A stretch of DNA of 64,000 bases from Trebonia sp963785645 (GTDB taxonomy: Bacteria; Actinomycetota; Actinomycetes; Streptosporangiales; Streptosporangiaceae). Made by a program: the position numbers and the translations under genes. The stretch covers positions 186,001-250,000 of the forward strand of contig CAWAWG010000009.1 of NCBI GenBank assembly GCA_963785645.1. The letters are read 5' to 3'. The notes beneath the pieces are model-generated. The model saw nothing but the letters and a program-made list of their open reading frames with translations, searched no databases and was not told the origin of the DNA. Of the stretch, positions 61,642 to 64,000 are shown piece by piece. Within the stretch, counting starts at the first letter, position 1, and each line of letters starts with the position of its first letter.

Positions 61642-63042
61642 GTGGCCAAGGGGAAGCCTCGCAAGGGCAACAAGAGGCAGGAACATGATCGTGCCGTCGC
61701 CCGGCGCGCGGAGCAGGCACGTTTGACCCGCGCGGAAGGGGTGCCGCTGCCGCCTGACGCGGAGCGGTACATGGCTGACGTCCTCGCCCGGCGGCAGGAG
61801 ACCGCCGACGAGGGCTGGCTGGCGGAACTGCAGGGTATGGGCGAGGGCGGCCGCCCCGGCGAGGCGATCGAGCAGGTCGAGCCGTTCGTGCGGGACCACC
61901 TGTACGACGAGCAGGCGGCGGCCACCTACGCGCGGCTGCTCGGCCGGGCAGCGGCGGTGGACCCGCAGGGCGACCGCGAGCGGGAAGCGCTTGAGCGGTT
62001 CGCCGACCGCTCGGGCCTGGCCGAGGTCAAGCGCGCCGTGGTGCAGTTCCTGGAAGGCCATCCCGACTGGAAGGAGTTCGTGCAGGACCGGGCGGTGCAG
62101 GACTTCCAGTTGGTGCCCGGCAAGCTGCTGGCGGCCGACATGGTCAGCGAGTGCGCCGCTGTCATCTGGGAGGCTAACGTCAGGGGTGCCGACCTGGCGA
62201 TGCGGGGCAAGACCACTAAGGAGCTCAGGGGGCTGCACCGGGGCAACCACCAGCCGAGAACCCCCCTGATGGCGTTCGCGGATGATCCCGCGACCCCGCC
62301 TCACCTGGCTAGGCGGGCCGCGGACTGGGCCGAGTACGGCCACTACGGCCTGTGGCAGCTGGCTGACCCCGTCCCGTCGCCCGGGGTCGAGGGCATGGAT
62401 CTGGCGTCCGGGACCCGCCGGTACCTGGACTTCCCGCCGGGGAAGCTGGACGGCGCGGCCCCGTGGTCGGTATGGCTCGGCTGCGCGGTCCCCGTCGACG
62501 GGGTCTGGCGCATCACCGGGACCGGGCTCATGCTGAGCCCCGATGAGGGCGACGCCGTCACCGAGAGCCTCGGGGAAGCGGTCAGCAAGATGATCAGCAC
62601 GGCCCAGGGCGTGCCGCTGGCCGAACTGGACCCGGCCGGGCCGACCCCATTTGACGACCCGCCGCCGCACGGCGTGCGGTGGGAGTACTTCACGCCGCTC
62701 GGCCCGCTATACGCGGTCGGGTCGGGCAACATCCTGATGATGCTGGCCGGCCTGCTCCTCGCCCACGTGGCGCTGCACCGGGCCCGCGGTCCCCGCCCCG
62801 GCAAGTACGCCGGCGACCCCCCGCCCACCGCCGCCGGCTGGGCGGATACTGCGTTGAAGAAGCTGCACGGCCTGACGCCGCGCGAGGCCGCGGACGCCGA
62901 TGTGCCGTACAAGATGCTCGTGGAGTCGATGCTCCGCAAGCTCGAATACCAGGCCGCCTTGGCCCTCCCGGGCGAAGCCGTGGCAGACATCCCCGCCCTC
63001 CGCCGCACCCTGGGCATGGGAACCACTGTGGGGGGGAGCTAG
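61642..63042 (+). CDS. conserved hypothetical protein, 466 residues
   Basis: A 466-residue soluble protein starting GTG 61642. The first 30 residues are basic and disordered (AKGKPRKGNKRQEHDRAVARRAEQAR); the rest is a mix of helices and a small Ala/Pro-rich core, with no catalytic motif, signal peptide or membrane helix that I recognise. The codon use is like the neighbours, so it is probably native. Context (between trpD and tRNA-Arg) gives no function. Confidence 0.65.
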   Translation: MAKGKPRKGNKRQEHDRAVARRAEQARLTRAEGVPLPPDAERYMADVLARRQETADEGWLAELQGMGEGGRPGEAIEQVEPFVRDHLYDEQAAATYARLLGRAAAVDPQGDREREALERFADRSGLAEVKRAVVQFLEGHPDWKEFVQDRAVQDFQLVPGKLLAADMVSECAAVIWEANVRGADLAMRGKTTKELRGLHRGNHQPRTPLMAFADDPATPPHLARRAADWAEYGHYGLWQLADPVPSPGVEGMDLASGTRRYLDFPPGKLDGAAPWSVWLGCAVPVDGVWRITGTGLMLSPDEGDAVTESLGEAVSKMISTAQGVPLAELDPAGPTPFDDPPPHGVRWEYFTPLGPLYAVGSGNILMMLAGLLLAHVALHRARGPRPGKYAGDPPPTAAGWADTALKKLHGLTPREAADADVPYKMLVESMLRKLEYQAALALPGEAVADIPALRRTLGMGTTVGGS

Positions 63043-63153
63043 GCCGACTTTCTAGCGGCGAAGCTATCGGCCTAGCACCGGGATGCTTAGACATCGGGCG
63101 TCACGCAAGGGCGGCGAGCACGCTCCATCCCAGGTAACATTGGGGTTCGGTAG

Positions 63154-63226
63154 GCCCCGATAGCTCAGTGGATAGAGCGACCGCCTCCTAAGCGGTAGGT
63201 CCCGCGTTCGAGTCGCGGTCGGGGCG
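63154..63226 (+). tRNA. tRNA-Arg (anticodon CCT)
   Basis: Acceptor arms GCCCCGA and TCGGGGC pair fully, the D arm reads TAGCTCAGTGGATAGAGC, the anticodon stem ACCGC/GCGGT encloses loop CTCCTAA (anticodon CCT, codon AGG), and the T arm has GTTCGAGTC. The discriminator is G and CCA is not encoded. Confidence 0.97.
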
Positions 63227-63690
63227 CAGGTCATTTACTAGTTTCCCAAGGCGATCGGCGGTTTCGTGCCGTTCGCGTGCCAGATGACTTAGCGGTGTTG
63301 CGCTGCTTGGACCTGGCGAGTTCGGCGCGTGCGGATTCGCCTACCGCGTCGGCCAGGGCTCGCTGGCGTTCCGCTGTCAAGGCGGCCCCGAGGGGCCGCG
63401 CACGCCGCCAGCTCGGCGGCCTGGTCGTCGCTCACGCTAACGCTCCCGCTCCTCCCGGCCCGGCGCCGGCTGGCTGGCGCGCATAGTTAGGCGGGGCGCG
63501 CCGGAACCGCGGGAGGGTCTCGAGGCCGCAGGCGCACATGGTGGCAGGTTTGCGCCGCCCTGGGCAAGAAGACAACTGATAGACCATAAGCCGTTTTGAC
63601 GTCAAGGAAGCGTTGACGTCAAAACGACGAGGCGAACGTAGTGAAAAGACCCCCTAAGCGGTAGGTCCCGCGTTCGAGTCGCGGTCGGGG
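63187..63690 (+). mobile_element. tRNA-Arg attachment-site scar (38-bp direct repeats)
   Basis: The last 38 bases of the tRNA body (63187-63224) recur exactly at 63653-63690, 466 bp away. This is the footprint of a site-specific integrase acting at a tRNA 3' end (attL-like full tRNA plus attR-like fragment). The 428 bp between contain no integrase; a short frame on the minus strand (about 63437-63240, including LTAERQRALADAVGESARAE) looks like a broken small gene. Confidence 0.75.
63592..63626. repeat. 14-bp perfect inverted repeat within the att scar
   Basis: CGTTTTGACGTCAA (63592-63605) and TTGACGTCAAAACG (63613-63626) around GGAAGCG. Each arm contains the palindrome TTGACGTCAA. It lies 27 bases before the second att copy and could be an excisionase/integrase arm site or an operator. 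Confidence 0.6.
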
Positions 63691-64000
63691 AGCCCCTAAG
63701 ATCGCCAGCGCCAGCCCTCCTACCTGCGGAAATGCAGGAAGCGAGGAAGTGAAGATGATGCAGGCACCAGCCGCGGCCTTCAAGATCCCCACAGAATCCC
63801 CACAATTGGCGCCGGGAAAGGCCGCGAAGCCCTCGGGGAGGGCCAAGAAGGCTCCCCGCGCGGGACGGAGCCCGGTCTTCGCGAGCGGCAACGGCCGCGC
63901 GGCCACCCGGGGCGGTGGCGAGGTCATCGAGTTGGAGTGCGGCAGCGCGCCGGGCCTGGATGGTTCTGCTTGAACTCAGGCTGCCGGGGTGCCGTAGGAG
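63691..64000. other. region after the att scar, no clear gene
   Basis: Two overlapping open frames occur (plus 63749-63973, minus 63619-63927), both low-complexity Ala/Pro/Arg and without good starts. I see no supported gene to the window end. Confidence 0.4.

Noticed and set aside
61268..63026. Long minus-strand ORFs across trpD and the 466-residue gene
   Set aside because: Antisense shadows in GC-rich sequence without motifs or starts.
63619..63973. Overlapping ORFs on both strands after the second att copy
   Set aside because: Both have Arg/Pro/Ala low-complexity translations, poor starts and partly translate the tRNA-derived repeat.

Overview
The window is about 70% GC throughout, with GTG/TTG starts, ATGA/GTGA gene overlaps and many actinobacterial gene families. 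These include single-domain HATPase regulators, an XRE regulator, a WXG100-like protein, GTP-type PEP carboxykinase, a GalU-MoeA pair and a GlpR/SepX-type membrane protein. It looks like the chromosome of a soil actinomycete; a Streptosporangiales-like lineage is only a guess.

Layout: (i) 1-4.2 kb: the end of a Nudix gene, an HTH regulator-MFS pair, a cupin and a thioredoxin whose frame is continuous with a kinase-like upstream protein. (ii) 4.4-7.5 kb (minus): a four-gene cassette with a WXG100-like protein and a large alpha-helical, membrane-spanning candidate type VII substrate, partly of lower GC. (iii) 7.7-12.6 kb: an XRE/hydrolase chimera, an HATPase anti-sigma-like protein, small genes, a GFA enzyme and an ArsR-SRPBCC fusion with two dyad operators. 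(iv) 12.7-17.5 kb: a secreted GH92 mannosidase with a ricin-type lectin tail, tRNA-Ala(CGC), and a VapBC module behind a perfect 19-bp inverted repeat. (v) 17.5-24.1 kb (minus): frameshifted glpR/sepX-like gene, rimJ-like, mogA, moaC, siderophore-interacting protein, a repeat-rich spacer, moeA/glp and galU. (vi) 24.1-27.6 kb (plus): 5-FTHF cyclo-ligase, FmdB, MTA phosphorylase, MBL hydrolase, HATPase. (vii) 28.1-37.7 kb: a complete L-arabinose locus: sugar ABC transporter, araA, araD, araB and a divergent LacI regulator, with repeated operator-like motifs. (viii) 37.9-41.2 kb: pckG and an FAH-family hydrolase. (ix) 41.4-53.2 kb: a surface-protein locus with a small WxL-like secreted protein, a DUF916/WxLIP-like membrane protein, a DUF11 membrane protein and a gene of about 9.1 kb for a lectin/Fn3/Ig/15xDUF11 adhesin that ends in the same WxL-like domain. 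(x) 53.5-63 kb: MBL/TetR pair, MarR/FUSC exporter pair, DHA2 MFS, FkbM methyltransferase, a Trp-codon leader/attenuator and trpD, and a large unknown protein. (xi) 63.1-64 kb: tRNA-Arg(CCT) with a 38-bp copy of its 3' half about 0.47 kb downstream, an att-site scar.

Four genes (glpR/sepX-like, the giant adhesin, the DHA2 exporter, trpD) are each broken by one single-base indel. Either the assembly has residual errors or these are recent mutations.

The most novel candidates are the WxL-like/DUF916/DUF11 surface complex, the WXG100-linked cassette, the leaderless-looking trp attenuator embedded in the end of the FkbM frame, a palindromic repeat family with compensatory base changes, and a 38-bp-period repeat array.
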